Origin: Gammaproteobacteria bacterium HGW-Gammaproteobacteria-15
Lineage (GTDB): Bacteria; Pseudomonadota; Gammaproteobacteria; Enterobacterales; Alteromonadaceae
Assembly (NCBI GenBank): GCA_002840125.1
Contig: PGZF01000001.1
Span: forward strand, 620,001-684,000
Reading direction: 5' to 3'
Length of the DNA: 64,000 nucleotides
Part shown: positions 8,734 to 18,431 of the stretch, piece after piece
How positions within the stretch are numbered: position 1 is the first letter of the stretch
Layout: each line of letters opens with the position of its first letter
Translations under genes and position numbers: made by a program
The notes under the pieces: model-generated
What the model was told of the DNA's origin: nothing
The model's input: the letters and a program-made list of their open reading frames with translations, nothing else
The model's database searches: none

Positions 8734-9351
8734 TTAACCCCCTGCCATATCTAGAGTGAAGTCCAGCTGAACTTGTTGGCCAGTTTGCTTTAACGGCTTA
8801 CCATCAACAACTTTCGGGCTGTATTTCCAGCGGCGCAGTGCACGGATAGCTTCACGGTCAAATACCCGGCGCGGCTCTGCTTCAATCACTTCTACTTCAT
8901 CAACACTACCGTCTTCCATAATGCTGAAACGAAGTTTAACCCAGCCCTGTAAACCATCACGTGCAGCCTGCACAGGATAGCGTGGTTCAATACGAACAAT
9001 TGGTGTTGCATCACCATCCCGCATCATGCCGGAAGGATCGCCTAAACCGCCTGCGCCTGCACCTAAACTAAGCCCAGGCATATTGAAACCAATCGCACCC
9101 GCAGCGTTAGCTGTTTCAGGCTCTGGCTGAGGCGCTTTAGGCGGCTGAGCCGGTGGTGGTGGTGGTGGTGGCGGTGGTGGCCGCCGGGTCTGTGTCTCTG
9201 AGTCAGGCGGCGTAGTGTTAATTTCAATAACAATACGCTCTTGCTCAACCGCTTTACGATCGCCACTCGACTTAAGTAAAGTGGCCATCATTAAGAACAA
9301 CAGAAACGTTACCACACCACCGATTATTAACGATGTCAGGAAACGTACCAT
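8734..9351 (-). CDS. tonB: Energy transducer TonB (TonB2-type)
   Basis: A 205-residue protein that links the proton-motive-force motor in the inner membrane to outer-membrane receptors. An N-terminal signal-anchor helix (residues about 4-26) is followed by a proline-rich periplasmic linker with ten consecutive prolines (58-67) and then PP/PEPE segments. The C-terminal TonB domain has IEPRYPVQAARDGLQGWVKL and ends RRWKYSPK. It is short compared with E. coli TonB (239), as usual for TonB2 proteins. It lies 2 bp from exbD. The proline tract is encoded by a GGT-rich microsatellite (plus-strand view, 9152-9181). Confidence 0.92.
   Translation of the reverse strand: MVRFLTSLIIGGVVTFLLFLMMATLLKSSGDRKAVEQERIVIEINTTPPDSETQTRRPPPPPPPPPPAQPPKAPQPEPETANAAGAIGFNMPGLSLGAGAGGLGDPSGMMRDGDATPIVRIEPRYPVQAARDGLQGWVKLRFSIMEDGSVDEVEVIEAEPRRVFDREAIRALRRWKYSPKVVDGKPLKQTGQQVQLDFTLDMAGG
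9152..9181. repeat. GGT-type trinucleotide tract in tonB
   Basis: A run of GGT/GGC triplets (plus strand) encodes the ten-proline tract of the TonB linker. Gain or loss of a triplet keeps frame and changes linker length by one proline. Confidence 0.85.
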
Positions 9352-9353
9352 AA

Positions 9354-9758
9354 TTACTTAGTCTCCCCGGCTATACTAATCACCAGAGATGGGTCAGCAG
9401 CTTTAATCTGATCCATAACTTCCATCACTATCCCGTGCTTAGCTTCTTTATCTGCCTGCACAATAATAGTGTCTGTTGGTGACTCTGCTCTTAGCCGTTC
9501 AATGTTTGCTGAAACACGCTCAACATCAACTGTGCGCTTATCCATCCAGATCTCACCGTTTGCACGGATAGCAATAAAGATAGTTGCGCTTGGCTTCTTT
9601 TGCGCCTGAGCAGCTTCAGGTTTATTTACGTCAATACCGGCTTCTTTTACGAAAGAAGTGGTAACGATAAAGAAGATCAACATGATGAAAACGATATCCA
9701 TCATCGGCGTAATATCGATCTCTGCCGTGTCAGCTTCGCGAATACGTTTGCGGGCCAT
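9354..9758 (-). CDS. exbD: Biopolymer transport protein ExbD
   Basis: A 134-residue ExbD/TolR protein with one N-terminal membrane helix (about residues 17-38) carrying the conserved proton-pathway aspartate in ITPMMDIVFIMLIFF. A small periplasmic domain follows. It forms the inner-membrane motor with the ExbB proteins encoded directly upstream and drives TonB. It lies 12 bp downstream of the small exbB gene. Confidence 0.93.
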   Translation of the reverse strand: MARKRIREADTAEIDITPMMDIVFIMLIFFIVTTSFVKEAGIDVNKPEAAQAQKKPSATIFIAIRANGEIWMDKRTVDVERVSANIERLRAESPTDTIIVQADKEAKHGIVMEVMDQIKAADPSLVISIAGETK

Positions 9759-9770
9759 AAAAAACTCTCT

Positions 9771-10298
9771 TTAATGATGCGGTAAGCTATCGGCCAGGCT
9801 TGCTTTTTCTCGCTTCACCTGAACGTCTAACCGCGCACTGAAAAATACACCTGATATCGCCGCAACCAGACCCGACATTGTCGGTATAGTCGCCATAGAG
9901 ATACCTGTTGCCATGGTTCTTGGGTTACCTGTTCCCTGTGTCGCCATAATATCGAACACAGCAATCATCCCGGTAACCGTTCCCAACAATCCAACCAGTG
10001 GACACAGTGCAACCAAGGTTTTAATGAGCAGCATACGCTGATCTAATTTATCTGACGCCTCGGAAATCCAGCAATCACGGATCTTATGCGCATACCATGA
10101 TGTGGTATCTGCTCTGGCATCCCAGCGGGCGATAATATCCTTTTTCAGCTTCGGATATTCAGCCTTAAGAAACCAGAACCGCTCTATCATCAATACCCAC
10201 ATGACGAAGAGTACCAGGGCGACAACGTATAACACGTTGCCACCGGTATGGATAAAATCCTGAACAGATTCCCACAGCTCTACTAGCTGGAGTATCAT
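9771..10298 (-). CDS. exbB: MotA/TolQ/ExbB proton channel protein (small ExbB)
   Basis: A 175-residue ExbB-family protein with three membrane helices and the conserved stretch PLVGLLGTVTGMI in the second helix. It has the length of TonB2-type ExbB2. It overlaps the start of the larger MotA/TolQ/ExbB gene by one base (stop/start CATTA), implying translational coupling. It forms the proton channel with ExbD. Confidence 0.92.
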   Translation of the reverse strand: MILQLVELWESVQDFIHTGGNVLYVVALVLFVMWVLMIERFWFLKAEYPKLKKDIIARWDARADTTSWYAHKIRDCWISEASDKLDQRMLLIKTLVALCPLVGLLGTVTGMIAVFDIMATQGTGNPRTMATGISMATIPTMSGLVAAISGVFFSARLDVQVKREKASLADSLPHH

Positions 10299-11665
10299 TA
10301 GGCTTTCTCCTTCTCCGCATGCGCAGCAATAATACCTGCAGCCTGCTCATCTAAAATGTGCAAAATTGACTTGGCTTTTGAAGACACAATAGAGTGTACA
10401 AATAATAATGGAATTGCCGCAACCAGACCCTGAGCAGTTGTAACCAACGCCAGAGAGATTGAACCGGCCATCAGCTTCGGATCACCTGTTCCGTACAATG
10501 TAATTTGCTGGAACGTCAGAATCATACCGATAACAGTACCTAACAGACCCAGTAACGGAGCTACTGCTGAGAACAACTTAATTAAACCGATACCACGCTC
10601 TACTTTTGGTGTTTCACGCAGAATAGCTTCGTCCAGTTTCAGCTCAAGGTTTTCTACATCAGCAGCTTTGTTCTCATGGTATACACGCAGAATACGGCCC
10701 AGTGGATTGCTGTCTGACGGGTTAGCCAGGTTTTTCAGCTGCGCACGGATCTTGCCACCAACAACACTCAGAACAATAATACGCTCAAGTGCAATCAGTA
10801 AACCAATAAAGAATACTGCAGTAATGATATAACCTACTTCGCCACCAGCTTTATAGTATTCAAACAAGGTTGAACGCTGTTGGTTTAAACGCAGCAAGCT
10901 GTTGCCCTTAGTCGGGTCTAAGTACAGACCAGTAATCTCGCCACTGCGAGCTTTATGGTAAGCACTTACTGAATCGTGAATTTTAGACTGAGGCTGACGA
11001 CCCAGAGGTTGGATTTGATCCGTGTCACTATTAAGGATCAGATACTCTGAATCAGTAGTCAGATGGAAAGTACCAAAACGCGTTACACGTTTCGTTTCTA
11101 CACCGCCATCCAGTTTAACTACCTGAGCATCAAACTTGGCAACTTTACCTGACTCAGTCATTTCGGTCAGTAATGCCATCCACAGCTCTTCCATCTCACC
11201 TAAAGTAGGTAATTCAGTAGCTGAGGCAACGCTACGTAACGGTACGTCACGTCCAGGATACTGTGCACTAACGATTGAACCAGTGATAGCACCGATAGAC
11301 TGGTTAGCTGACTGGCGAACAACACCAAACAACTCACCCATAGTGCCCAGTGCACTTTCTAATTCCTGCTGCTTCTGACCGATCAGAATATCGTTGTCAG
11401 CGTATTCTTTTTGTAAACGCTTACCACGATTTTCTTCTTCAGTGAACTGTCTTTTGGCTGTATTTAGCAACGCTTGCTTGTCGGCACGCTCTGCCAGAAA
11501 CGCACGCTCACGCTCCTGATTAACACGACCTTCAACAGTACGCTCTTTCTTTAACTGTTCCAGTAATTGGTCCAACTTTTCAGTGTTGGCCGTTGCGTTA
11601 AAAGCAACACCAGCGGACAGAGTTACCGCTGCGGCAATTAACATTGACTTAAATGCTTGTTTCAT
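10298..11665 (-). CDS. Large MotA/TolQ/ExbB protein with periplasmic coiled coil (TtpC-like)
   Basis: A 455-residue protein with a signal peptide (cleavage after ATA near residue 27). A long charged, coiled-coil-rich periplasmic region follows (residues about 28-110), then a globular part. The C-terminal MotA/TolQ/ExbB domain has three helices with PLLGLLGTVIGMI. This architecture and position match TtpC of the Vibrio TonB2 system, which is needed for TonB2-dependent uptake. It lies between the DUF3450 gene (6 bp) and exbB (1-bp overlap). Confidence 0.88.
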   Translation of the reverse strand: MKQAFKSMLIAAAVTLSAGVAFNATANTEKLDQLLEQLKKERTVEGRVNQERERAFLAERADKQALLNTAKRQFTEEENRGKRLQKEYADNDILIGQKQQELESALGTMGELFGVVRQSANQSIGAITGSIVSAQYPGRDVPLRSVASATELPTLGEMEELWMALLTEMTESGKVAKFDAQVVKLDGGVETKRVTRFGTFHLTTDSEYLILNSDTDQIQPLGRQPQSKIHDSVSAYHKARSGEITGLYLDPTKGNSLLRLNQQRSTLFEYYKAGGEVGYIITAVFFIGLLIALERIIVLSVVGGKIRAQLKNLANPSDSNPLGRILRVYHENKAADVENLELKLDEAILRETPKVERGIGLIKLFSAVAPLLGLLGTVIGMILTFQQITLYGTGDPKLMAGSISLALVTTAQGLVAAIPLLFVHSIVSSKAKSILHILDEQAAGIIAAHAEKEKA

Positions 11666-11671
11666 GTGTTC

Positions 11672-12442
11672 TTACTCCGCTGCGATAAGTGGTACGCGAT
11701 CCATCTCAAGCGTGGCTTCACGACGCGCCATCTTGATAAACTGAGATACTGATGTCAGGTAAGAACCTGGCAGTTGTTCCCAGCTTGATGTTTGCTTGTT
11801 CCACACCCAGCCAGCATTACCGTCAAGTGACAATGCCATTAATGACAGGCGGCCAACATGAACGAAATCTACGGTGATGTCCTGACCATTCATTGGCAAA
11901 GTGCCCTGGAATGACGCAACTTCTGAACCGTAACCAACTTCAATGCTGTAAGCTTCCAGAATTTGACGATACTGCTCAGATAATTGCACATCTGAACGGC
12001 CCATCAGTTCACGTAAATTCTCTACGCGGGCAATACGGCGCTCGGTACGCAGAGGAATATCAGCTTTAACAAACTGTTCCAGCGCATCAATCATGCGGAA
12101 CATCAGAGGAACAGTACCTTTGCGGGTATCTTCCAGGCCGTTAATCTGACGCTGAACAGAGTCTATCTGACGTTTCTGATCGGCAACCAGAGTAGCTAAA
12201 AAGTCGTTATAAACTTTCAGGTTTTCAGTTTGGTCAGTAACCTGACGGTACTCACCTAATAATTCCTGAGACTGCTCATATATAGTATTGATTTTTTCTT
12301 GAGACTGCACTGCTGCGCGCTGGATCTGACTACCTTCCTGGTGCAAAGCTTTTAAATCTGTTGCCAGTGCACTCGCCGAAAGGGCGAAAGTACCGGCCAG
12401 AGCTGTTGCAACAAGACTCTTGCGAATTTTATTGTTAAACAT
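11672..12442 (-). CDS. DUF3450 family periplasmic protein of the TonB cluster
   Basis: A 256-residue exported protein, first gene of the TonB operon. The signal peptide ends near SALA (residue about 27). The N-terminal third is coiled coil (QSQEKINTIYEQSQELL and following), and the rest is a compact domain with GNAGWVWNKQTSSWEQL. DUF3450 proteins regularly precede the large ExbB gene in marine gammaproteobacteria; their role is unknown but presumably structural in the TonB2 complex. I use the ATG at 12442, preceded by GGGA; an upstream in-frame TTG adds only three residues. Confidence 0.85.
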   Translation of the reverse strand: MFNNKIRKSLVATALAGTFALSASALATDLKALHQEGSQIQRAAVQSQEKINTIYEQSQELLGEYRQVTDQTENLKVYNDFLATLVADQKRQIDSVQRQINGLEDTRKGTVPLMFRMIDALEQFVKADIPLRTERRIARVENLRELMGRSDVQLSEQYRQILEAYSIEVGYGSEVASFQGTLPMNGQDITVDFVHVGRLSLMALSLDGNAGWVWNKQTSSWEQLPGSYLTSVSQFIKMARREATLEMDRVPLIAAE

Positions 12443-12510
12443 AGTTCCCAACCAATTATTGCTGATTAACGTAACCTGAAGTTGTAAGGACCCTGCCGTT
12501 CTTACAGACA

Positions 12511-12533
12511 GAAAAGGCCCTCGGTTAGAGGGT
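12511..12533 (-). terminator. Possible terminator downstream of fba
   Basis: On the minus strand CCCTC-TAACC-GAGGG is followed by CCTTTTC, a short hairpin with a weak T-run between the fba stop and the TonB operon. A separate perfect inverted repeat AACAAATA-N6-TATTTGTT lies at 12648-12669, just after fba. Confidence 0.4.
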
Positions 12534-12690
12534 AAACCATCCGCATCATTACAGGTAAAAACGCCCTTGTCAATACAACACAGGCGTCTGAATGTCTGCT
12601 CTGATGCAGCTATTTATATGGCTTAGCCCCAAATTTATGCACTATTAAACAAATAAGGATCTATTTGTTATAGTTCATTAATTTTTTAGC

Positions 12691-13755
12691 TTATTTTATG
12701 TTCGGCGTCAGTTTCCCTGACACATATAACGCCACCATATCGTCCAGTGATATAGCTTTGATTTTACTGCCATGGCCTGCAGCGTTAAACGCTTCATACC
12801 GGGCAATACAAATTTCTGTCATCGCTTTTACCGATGCTTGTAAATATTTACGCGGGTCAAACTCTGCCGGGTGTTGCGCCATATAACGGCGAATTGCGCC
12901 GGTAGAGGCCAGTCGTAAGTCGGTGTCAATATTAACTTTACGCACACCATATTTAATACCTTGCTGAATTTGCTCCACCGGCACACCATAAGTCTCCGGA
13001 ATTTTACCGCCATTTTCGTTGATAATTTGCAGCCATTCCTGCGGTACTGAAGACGAACCATGCATGACCAGATGCGTATCAGGAATACGGTCGTGGATCG
13101 CTTTAATACGGTCAATCGCCAGGATATCTCCTGTTGGCGGCCGGCTGAACTTATAAGCTCCGTGTGAGGTGCCGCAAGCTATCGCCAAAGCATCAACCTG
13201 GGTTTCCCTTACAAATTGTGCTGCTTCTTCCGGATCGGTCAACATTTGATCATGGCTTAGGATGCAATCAGCACCTATGCCATCTTCTTCACCGGCAGCT
13301 CCGGTTTCCAGTGAGCCTAAACAACCTAACTCGCCCTCTACCGACACACCACACGCATGCGCTATTTCTACAACTTTGCGCGTTACATTGGCGTTGTAAG
13401 CGTAATCCATTGGAGTTTTGCCATCTTCGCCTAATGAACCATCCATCATGACAGACGAGAAACCCAATTGAATAGAGCGCTGACAAACAGCCAGTGAGGT
13501 ACCATGATCCTGATGCATAACAACCGGAATATGCGGAAACTCTTCTACAGCAGCCAGAATTAGGTGGCGTAAAAACGGCGCACCAGCATACTTACGAGCC
13601 CCGGCTGAAGCCTGCACAATAACCGGACTATCGGTTTTATCCGCTGCCAGCATAATAGCGCGCATTTGTTCAAGGTTATTTACGTTAAAAGCTGGTATGC
13701 CGTAGCTAAACTCAGCAGCGTGATCCAGCATCTGACGCAGGGAAATAAGGGCCAT
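12691..13755 (-). CDS. fba: Class II fructose-bisphosphate aldolase
   Basis: A 354-residue zinc aldolase (class IIB, the type found in Calvin-cycle and many gammaproteobacterial gene clusters) that interconverts fructose 1,6-bisphosphate with dihydroxyacetone phosphate and glyceraldehyde 3-phosphate. Visible motifs are the zinc-binding [20 protein letters not shown], the acidic loop VEGELG, and the phosphate-binding VMHGSSSVP. Length is as expected. It is the last gene of the epd-pgk-fba run, 45 bp after pgk. Confidence 0.95.
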   Translation of the reverse strand: MALISLRQMLDHAAEFSYGIPAFNVNNLEQMRAIMLAADKTDSPVIVQASAGARKYAGAPFLRHLILAAVEEFPHIPVVMHQDHGTSLAVCQRSIQLGFSSVMMDGSLGEDGKTPMDYAYNANVTRKVVEIAHACGVSVEGELGCLGSLETGAAGEEDGIGADCILSHDQMLTDPEEAAQFVRETQVDALAIACGTSHGAYKFSRPPTGDILAIDRIKAIHDRIPDTHLVMHGSSSVPQEWLQIINENGGKIPETYGVPVEQIQQGIKYGVRKVNIDTDLRLASTGAIRRYMAQHPAEFDPRKYLQASVKAMTEICIARYEAFNAAGHGSKIKAISLDDMVALYVSGKLTPNIK

Positions 13756-13800
13756 GAAATCCTCTCTTAATCTTTTAGGGTACAGTTATAAAACGTATTA

Positions 13801-14982
13801 TTATTGTGTTTTGCCACGCTGTTCCAGTATAGCTACTGCTGGCAGGGTTTTGCCCTCTAAAAACTCCAGAAAGGCCCCGCCACCTGTGGATATATATGAA
13901 ATTTTGTCTGCAATATTGTATTTATCTATTGCTGCCAGCGTATCGCCGCCACCGGCAATCGAGAAGGCGTCGCTATCTGCAATCGCCTGTGCCAGTGCTT
14001 TGGTGCCGGCAGCAAACTGATCAAACTCAAATACACCGACCGGACCGTTCCAGACGATAGTACCGGCTGACTTTAAAATGTTAACCAGTTGTGCTGTTGT
14101 ATCCGGGCCGATATCAAAAATCATATCGCCATCATCAACTGCCGCTACCTGTTTTAACGTAGCAACTGTGGTTTCACTGAATGCCTGTCCTACGACAACA
14201 TCGGTTGGTACCGGGATATTAGCGCCACGGGTTCTGGCTTGTGCCATTAAACGCTGTGCTTCAGGGATTAAATCAGCCTCATATAAGGATTTACCCACAT
14301 TGTTGCCATTAGCAGCAATAAAGGTATTGGCAATACCACCGCCAACAATGAGTTGATCGACAATACCAGACAACGATTCCAGTACTGTCAGTTTAGTAGA
14401 TACTTTAGAGCCACCAACAATAGCAACCAGCGGCCGTTTCGGGTTTTTAAGTGCCGCCGCCAATGCATCCAGCTCTGCCACCAACAATGGGCCAGCACAA
14501 GCGATCGGGGCAAATTTGGCCACACCGTGAGTAGACGCCTGAGCGCGATGAGCGGTACCAAAGGCATCCATCACGAATACATCACACAGTGCTGCCAGCT
14601 TTTGTGCTAAAGCGTCATCGTTTTTGCCTTCGCCCTTGTTAAAGCGCACGTTTTCAAACACCACCACCTCACCGGCGTTAATGTCGATACCATCAAGATA
14701 ATTTGCCGCTAAGCGTACCGGGGCTGCTAAGGCCTCTGCCAGATAATCCACCACCGGTTGCATGGATGATTCAGCATCATAAACGCCCTCTTCTGGCCGG
14801 CCCAGGTGCGACATTACCATCACTTTAGCGCCTTTACTCAGCGCCAGTTCAATAGTCGGTATTGCTGCTTTTAGGCGTGCATCCGAGGTTACTTTGCCAT
14901 TTTTAACCGGTACATTTAAATCTTCACGGATCAGCACGCGTTTGCTGTTAAGATCCAGATCGCTCATGCGAATAACAGACAT
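13801..14982 (-). CDS. pgk: Phosphoglycerate kinase
   Basis: A 393-residue glycolytic/gluconeogenic kinase transferring phosphate from 1,3-bisphosphoglycerate to ADP. Typical motifs: [16 protein letters not shown] at the N-terminus, [31 protein letters not shown], the nucleotide-site WNGPVGVFE, and the C-terminal GGGDTLAA and STGGGA. It lies 13 bp downstream of epd. Confidence 0.97.
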   Translation of the reverse strand: MSVIRMSDLDLNSKRVLIREDLNVPVKNGKVTSDARLKAAIPTIELALSKGAKVMVMSHLGRPEEGVYDAESSMQPVVDYLAEALAAPVRLAANYLDGIDINAGEVVVFENVRFNKGEGKNDDALAQKLAALCDVFVMDAFGTAHRAQASTHGVAKFAPIACAGPLLVAELDALAAALKNPKRPLVAIVGGSKVSTKLTVLESLSGIVDQLIVGGGIANTFIAANGNNVGKSLYEADLIPEAQRLMAQARTRGANIPVPTDVVVGQAFSETTVATLKQVAAVDDGDMIFDIGPDTTAQLVNILKSAGTIVWNGPVGVFEFDQFAAGTKALAQAIADSDAFSIAGGGDTLAAIDKYNIADKISYISTGGGAFLEFLEGKTLPAVAILEQRGKTQ

Positions 14983-14995
14983 TTCAAGCTCCTTA

Positions 14996-16012
14996 TTATA
15001 AAGTCGGTTGCATCATGGCTCGCGCCGTGTCAATCATACGATTGGCAAAACCCCATTCGTTATCACACCACACCAGACATTTAACCAGCCGTTTATGGCT
15101 AACCCGGGTTTGCGAACCATCAACAATGCAGGAATGCGCATCGTGGTTAAAATCCACTGACACCAAAGGCTCTTCTGTATAATCCAGAATACCGGCCAGC
15201 TCACCACAGCGGGCTTGCTGCAGCACCTGATTCACCGCACTGATACTGACATCCTGATGCAGTGTCACACTTAAATCCATCGCCGTCACATTTACCGTAG
15301 GCACCCGCACAGCTATTGCTTCAAAACGGCCGGCAAATTGCGGCAGTATGCGCTCGATACCCAGTGCCAGCTTGGTGTCTACCGGTATTATCGACTGGCT
15401 GGCAGAGCGGGTACGGCGCAAATCCGGATGGTAAGCATCTATTACCTGCTGATCATTCATTGAGGCATGAATAGTAGTAATAGTGCCACTTTCTACACCA
15501 AAATGCTGATCCAGCACCTGAATAACCGGCACTATGCAATTAGTAGTACAAGACCCTGCCGACACCACTGTCATATCCGCCGTTAAGCTGCTTTGGTTGA
15601 TGCCATAGATAATAGTGGCATCAATACCGGTATCTGCAGGATGTGAAAACAACACCTTTTTGGCGCCTGCAGTTAAATGCCAACTGGCATGCTCGCGGCT
15701 GTGAAATACCCCGGTACATTCTAATACCACATCCACATCAAGCTCATTCCAGGGCAGTGCCAGCGGATCGGCTTCTGCAAATAACGCTATGCTTGTGCCA
15801 TCAACGTTAATACCACCTTCATATGAACTGACGCTGAAACCAAAACGGCCGTGTGAAGTATCATACTTTAATAAATGCGCTACACCTTTTGCATCTGCCA
15901 GCTCATTAATGGCTACTACGTTAAGTTCATGTTGCCAGCCATTTTCATAAATAGCGCGTAAAATATTGCGCCCAATACGGCCAAAACCGTTTATTGCCAG
16001 TCTTATTGCCAT
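14996..16012 (-). CDS. epd: Erythrose-4-phosphate dehydrogenase
   Basis: A 338-residue NAD-dependent dehydrogenase of the GAPDH fold that oxidises erythrose 4-phosphate to 4-phosphoerythronate, towards pyridoxal phosphate. I call Epd rather than GapA because it has [10 protein letters not shown] (GapA usually SCTTNCLAP) and a long [27 protein letters not shown]-type stretch, and because tkt and pgk are its neighbours as in E. coli. NAD motif INGFGRIGR and the C-terminal [12 protein letters not shown] are present. The start is ATG at 16012; a GTG immediately before it is in frame. GapA-like activity on glyceraldehyde 3-phosphate cannot be excluded. Confidence 0.85.
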   Translation of the reverse strand: MAIRLAINGFGRIGRNILRAIYENGWQHELNVVAINELADAKGVAHLLKYDTSHGRFGFSVSSYEGGINVDGTSIALFAEADPLALPWNELDVDVVLECTGVFHSREHASWHLTAGAKKVLFSHPADTGIDATIIYGINQSSLTADMTVVSAGSCTTNCIVPVIQVLDQHFGVESGTITTIHASMNDQQVIDAYHPDLRRTRSASQSIIPVDTKLALGIERILPQFAGRFEAIAVRVPTVNVTAMDLSVTLHQDVSISAVNQVLQQARCGELAGILDYTEEPLVSVDFNHDAHSCIVDGSQTRVSHKRLVKCLVWCDNEWGFANRMIDTARAMMQPTL

Positions 16013-16061
16013 CACACCACGCCATTAATACGCCAGAAAATTACCATAAAAAATGTACGAC

Positions 16062-16092
16062 AAAAAAATGGGACCAAAGCTGATCCCATTTT
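16062..16092 (-). terminator. Rho-independent terminator of tkt
   Basis: On the minus strand AAAATGGGA is paired with TCCCATTTT around a 10-base loop and runs into seven T residues. It follows the tkt stop codon by about 10 bp, so epd-pgk-fba probably also use their own promoter in 16016-16061. Confidence 0.8.
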
Positions 16093-16102
16093 ACTAACTA
16101 TC

Positions 16103-18100
16103 TTATGCCAGTAGCTGCTCAGCCGCCTCAAGCACTTTTGCAGTGGTAATGCCAAAGTGTTCAAACAATTGCTCAGCTGGTGCTGATTCGCCAAAACTGG
16201 TCATGCCGATAATTTTGCCGGTTAAACTGACATATTTATACCAGCAGTCGGTAATACCGGCTTCTACGGCTATCCGTTTACTTACTGCTGCAGGTAATAC
16301 GGCCTCACGATAAGCAGCATCCTGTTGTTCAAAGACATCGGTCGATGGCATAGACACTACCCTTACCGCTTTACCCTGCTCGCTCAGCTTAGCTGCAGCT
16401 TGCATTGCCAGCTCAACTTCAGAACCGGTGGCGATAATAATCAGTTCTGGCGAGCCACTGCAGTCACGCAGGATATAACCACCGCGCGTAATATCGGCCA
16501 GTTGCTGCGCAGTGCGCTGCTGTTGTGCTAAGTTCTGCCGGGTAAAAATTAAGGTGCTTGGGCCATCAGTACGCTCAATTGCCGCTTTCCAGGCTACAGC
16601 AGACTCTACCTGGTCGCACGGGCGCCAGTTCATCAAATTTGGCGTAGCACGCAGCGCAGCTAATTGCTCTACCGGCTGGTGCGTTGGGCCATCTTCACCT
16701 AAACCAATAGAATCGTGGGTATAAACGAAGATTACCCGCTGTTTCATCAATGCGGCCATACGCACCGCATTACGGGCATATTCCATAAACATTAAAAAGG
16801 TTGCACCGTAAGGTACAAAGCCGCCATGCAGTGCAATGCCGTTCATAATGGCCGACATGCCAAATTCACGCACACCGTAATAAATATAGTTACCGCTGGC
16901 ATCAACACCGGTAAGTGGCTTGGAGCCTGACCAGATAGTCAGGTTAGAGCCGGCTAAATCCGCCGAGCCGCCCATAAATTCTGGCAGTATAGGGCCAAAA
17001 GCATTTAACGCATTTTGTGACGCTTTACGGCTGGCAATATTGGCTGGGTTAGCTTGTAGCTGATTAATATACGCCTGAGATTTCTCTGCCCAGTCTGATG
17101 GTAAATCACCGGCTACACGACGGCTAAACTCTGCAGCTTGTTCAGGAAATGCTGCGCTGTAACGGGCAAACAGCTGCTGCCAGTCTTGCTGCTGTGCGGT
17201 GCCTTTGGCTTTGGCATCCCAGTCGGCATAAATGTCGGCCGGAATCTCAAACGGCGCATGTGGCCATTGCAGAAAATCGCGTGCTGCGGCAATTTCTGTA
17301 TCGCCCAGCGGCGCACCGTGGCAATCATGGCTGCCACCTTTATTCGGCGCGCCATAACCTATAACGGTACGGCAACAAATCAGGGTTGGTTTGCCGGTTT
17401 CGGCCTGTGCCTGTTTAATCGCGGCCTCTACAGCGGCGGCATCGTGGCCATCAACATTGCTGATCACCTGCCAGCCGTATGCGGCAAACCGTGCAGGGGT
17501 ATTATCGGTAAACCAGCCTTCAACATGACCATCAATAGAAATACCATTGTCATCCCAAAAGGCTATCAGCTTGCCTAAGCCTAAAGTGCCGGCTAAAGAG
17601 CAGGCTTCATGGGAGATACCTTCCATTAAGCAGCCATCACCTAAAAAGGTGTAAGTATGATGATCAACTATGTCGTAACCCGGCCGGTTAAACTGCGCCG
17701 CCAGGGCTTTTTCAGCAATTGCCATGCCTACCGCATTGGTAATGCCCTGCCCCAGTGGGCCTGTAGTGGTTTCGACCCCCGGCGCATAACCGTATTCCGG
17801 GTGGCCTGGCGTTCTGGAGTGTAACTGACGGAATTGTTTTAAATCGTCGATACTTAAATCATAACCACTTAAATGTAATAAAGAATACAACAGCATTGAG
17901 CCATGGCCGTTTGACAGAATAAAACGATCACGATTTGGCCACTTTGGATCCTGCGGGTTATGCCGGAGGAAATCACGCCATAACACTTCGGCAATGTCGG
18001 CCATACCCATAGGGGCACCCGGATGACCTGATTTAGCTTTTTGCACCGCATCCATGCTAAGCGCACGGATCGCATTGGCGAGTTGTTTACGAGATGGCAT
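16103..18100 (-). CDS. tkt: Transketolase
   Basis: A 665-residue thiamine-diphosphate enzyme moving two-carbon units between sugar phosphates in the pentose phosphate pathway. It supplies the erythrose 4-phosphate used by Epd next door. It closely resembles E. coli TktA throughout: [20 protein letters not shown], the ThDP motif GDGCLMEG with DDNGIS, and TPGHPE. The ATG at 18100 is chosen because AGGAG lies five bases upstream and the protein then starts [12 protein letters not shown] like the E. coli enzyme; an ATG at 18115 would add five residues. Confidence 0.96.
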   Translation of the reverse strand: MPSRKQLANAIRALSMDAVQKAKSGHPGAPMGMADIAEVLWRDFLRHNPQDPKWPNRDRFILSNGHGSMLLYSLLHLSGYDLSIDDLKQFRQLHSRTPGHPEYGYAPGVETTTGPLGQGITNAVGMAIAEKALAAQFNRPGYDIVDHHTYTFLGDGCLMEGISHEACSLAGTLGLGKLIAFWDDNGISIDGHVEGWFTDNTPARFAAYGWQVISNVDGHDAAAVEAAIKQAQAETGKPTLICCRTVIGYGAPNKGGSHDCHGAPLGDTEIAAARDFLQWPHAPFEIPADIYADWDAKAKGTAQQQDWQQLFARYSAAFPEQAAEFSRRVAGDLPSDWAEKSQAYINQLQANPANIASRKASQNALNAFGPILPEFMGGSADLAGSNLTIWSGSKPLTGVDASGNYIYYGVREFGMSAIMNGIALHGGFVPYGATFLMFMEYARNAVRMAALMKQRVIFVYTHDSIGLGEDGPTHQPVEQLAALRATPNLMNWRPCDQVESAVAWKAAIERTDGPSTLIFTRQNLAQQQRTAQQLADITRGGYILRDCSGSPELIIIATGSEVELAMQAAAKLSEQGKAVRVVSMPSTDVFEQQDAAYREAVLPAAVSKRIAVEAGITDCWYKYVSLTGKIIGMTSFGESAPAEQLFEHFGITTAKVLEAAEQLLA

Positions 18101-18431
18101 GTTCACTCCTGACATTGCGCGGCTTCTGTATGGCGAAGCAGATTATTATTTAGCTGAAATGTTAAGGCAGAAAGAGCGCTATTTTCCCAGAGCCCCCGCC
18201 AGATGGCAAATTTAAATCTGCTGGCATGAAGAATTTTCAGTCATGCAGATCTAACTGTCGCTACTAACGTAATAAGCAACTTAAAATAGCATTAAAGACG
18301 TCTGGGTGGCAGATTTTTCTGGCAATGCGTTAATGCATTCTCTAGAATACCCGCCTATTTTTTTAGTTCGGCATGGCACTTTACGCCGTAACGGACTTAA
18401 CTGCATTAACCTTATTTTTGGAATACAACAG
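18101..18431. promoter_or_regulatory. Divergent tkt/metK regulatory region
   Basis: These 331 bp have no convincing gene. They hold the tkt ribosome site at the left and a perfect MetJ box (18296-18303) on the metK side. A possible metK promoter has -35 TGGCAA (18320-18325) and -10 TAGAAT (18343-18348) with 17-bp spacing. It is a weak match, and the MetJ box would lie just upstream of it. The open frame from 18306 into metK is an artefact of the missing upstream stop. Confidence 0.5.
18296..18303. promoter_or_regulatory. MetJ box (met box) upstream of metK
   Basis: AGACGTCT is the exact 8-bp met box consensus bound by the MetJ repressor with S-adenosylmethionine as corepressor. It lies 129 bp upstream of the metK start codon. 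Flanking octamers match the consensus only at two or three positions, so a tandem array, which MetJ normally prefers, is not clear. Confidence 0.6.

Noticed and set aside
12648-12669. Inverted repeat AACAAATA-N6-TATTTGTT as a strong terminator of fba
   Set aside because: It has no T-run on either strand, so it is recorded only in the note on the weaker fba terminator candidate.
12443-12690. Fur box for the TonB operon
   Set aside because: I looked for a GATAATGATAATCATTATC-like sequence and saw none; iron control is plausible but not supported here.
17138-17578. 146-codon open frame opposite tkt
   Set aside because: Lies entirely inside a highly conserved transketolase gene and has no recognisable features.
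18306-18431. Extended N-terminus for MetK
   Set aside because: The open frame upstream carries no conserved residues; MetK proteins begin at the ATG at 18432.
18116-18431. SAM riboswitch in front of metK
   Set aside because: No recognisable aptamer fold, and SAM riboswitches are not usual at gammaproteobacterial metK; a MetJ box explains control better.
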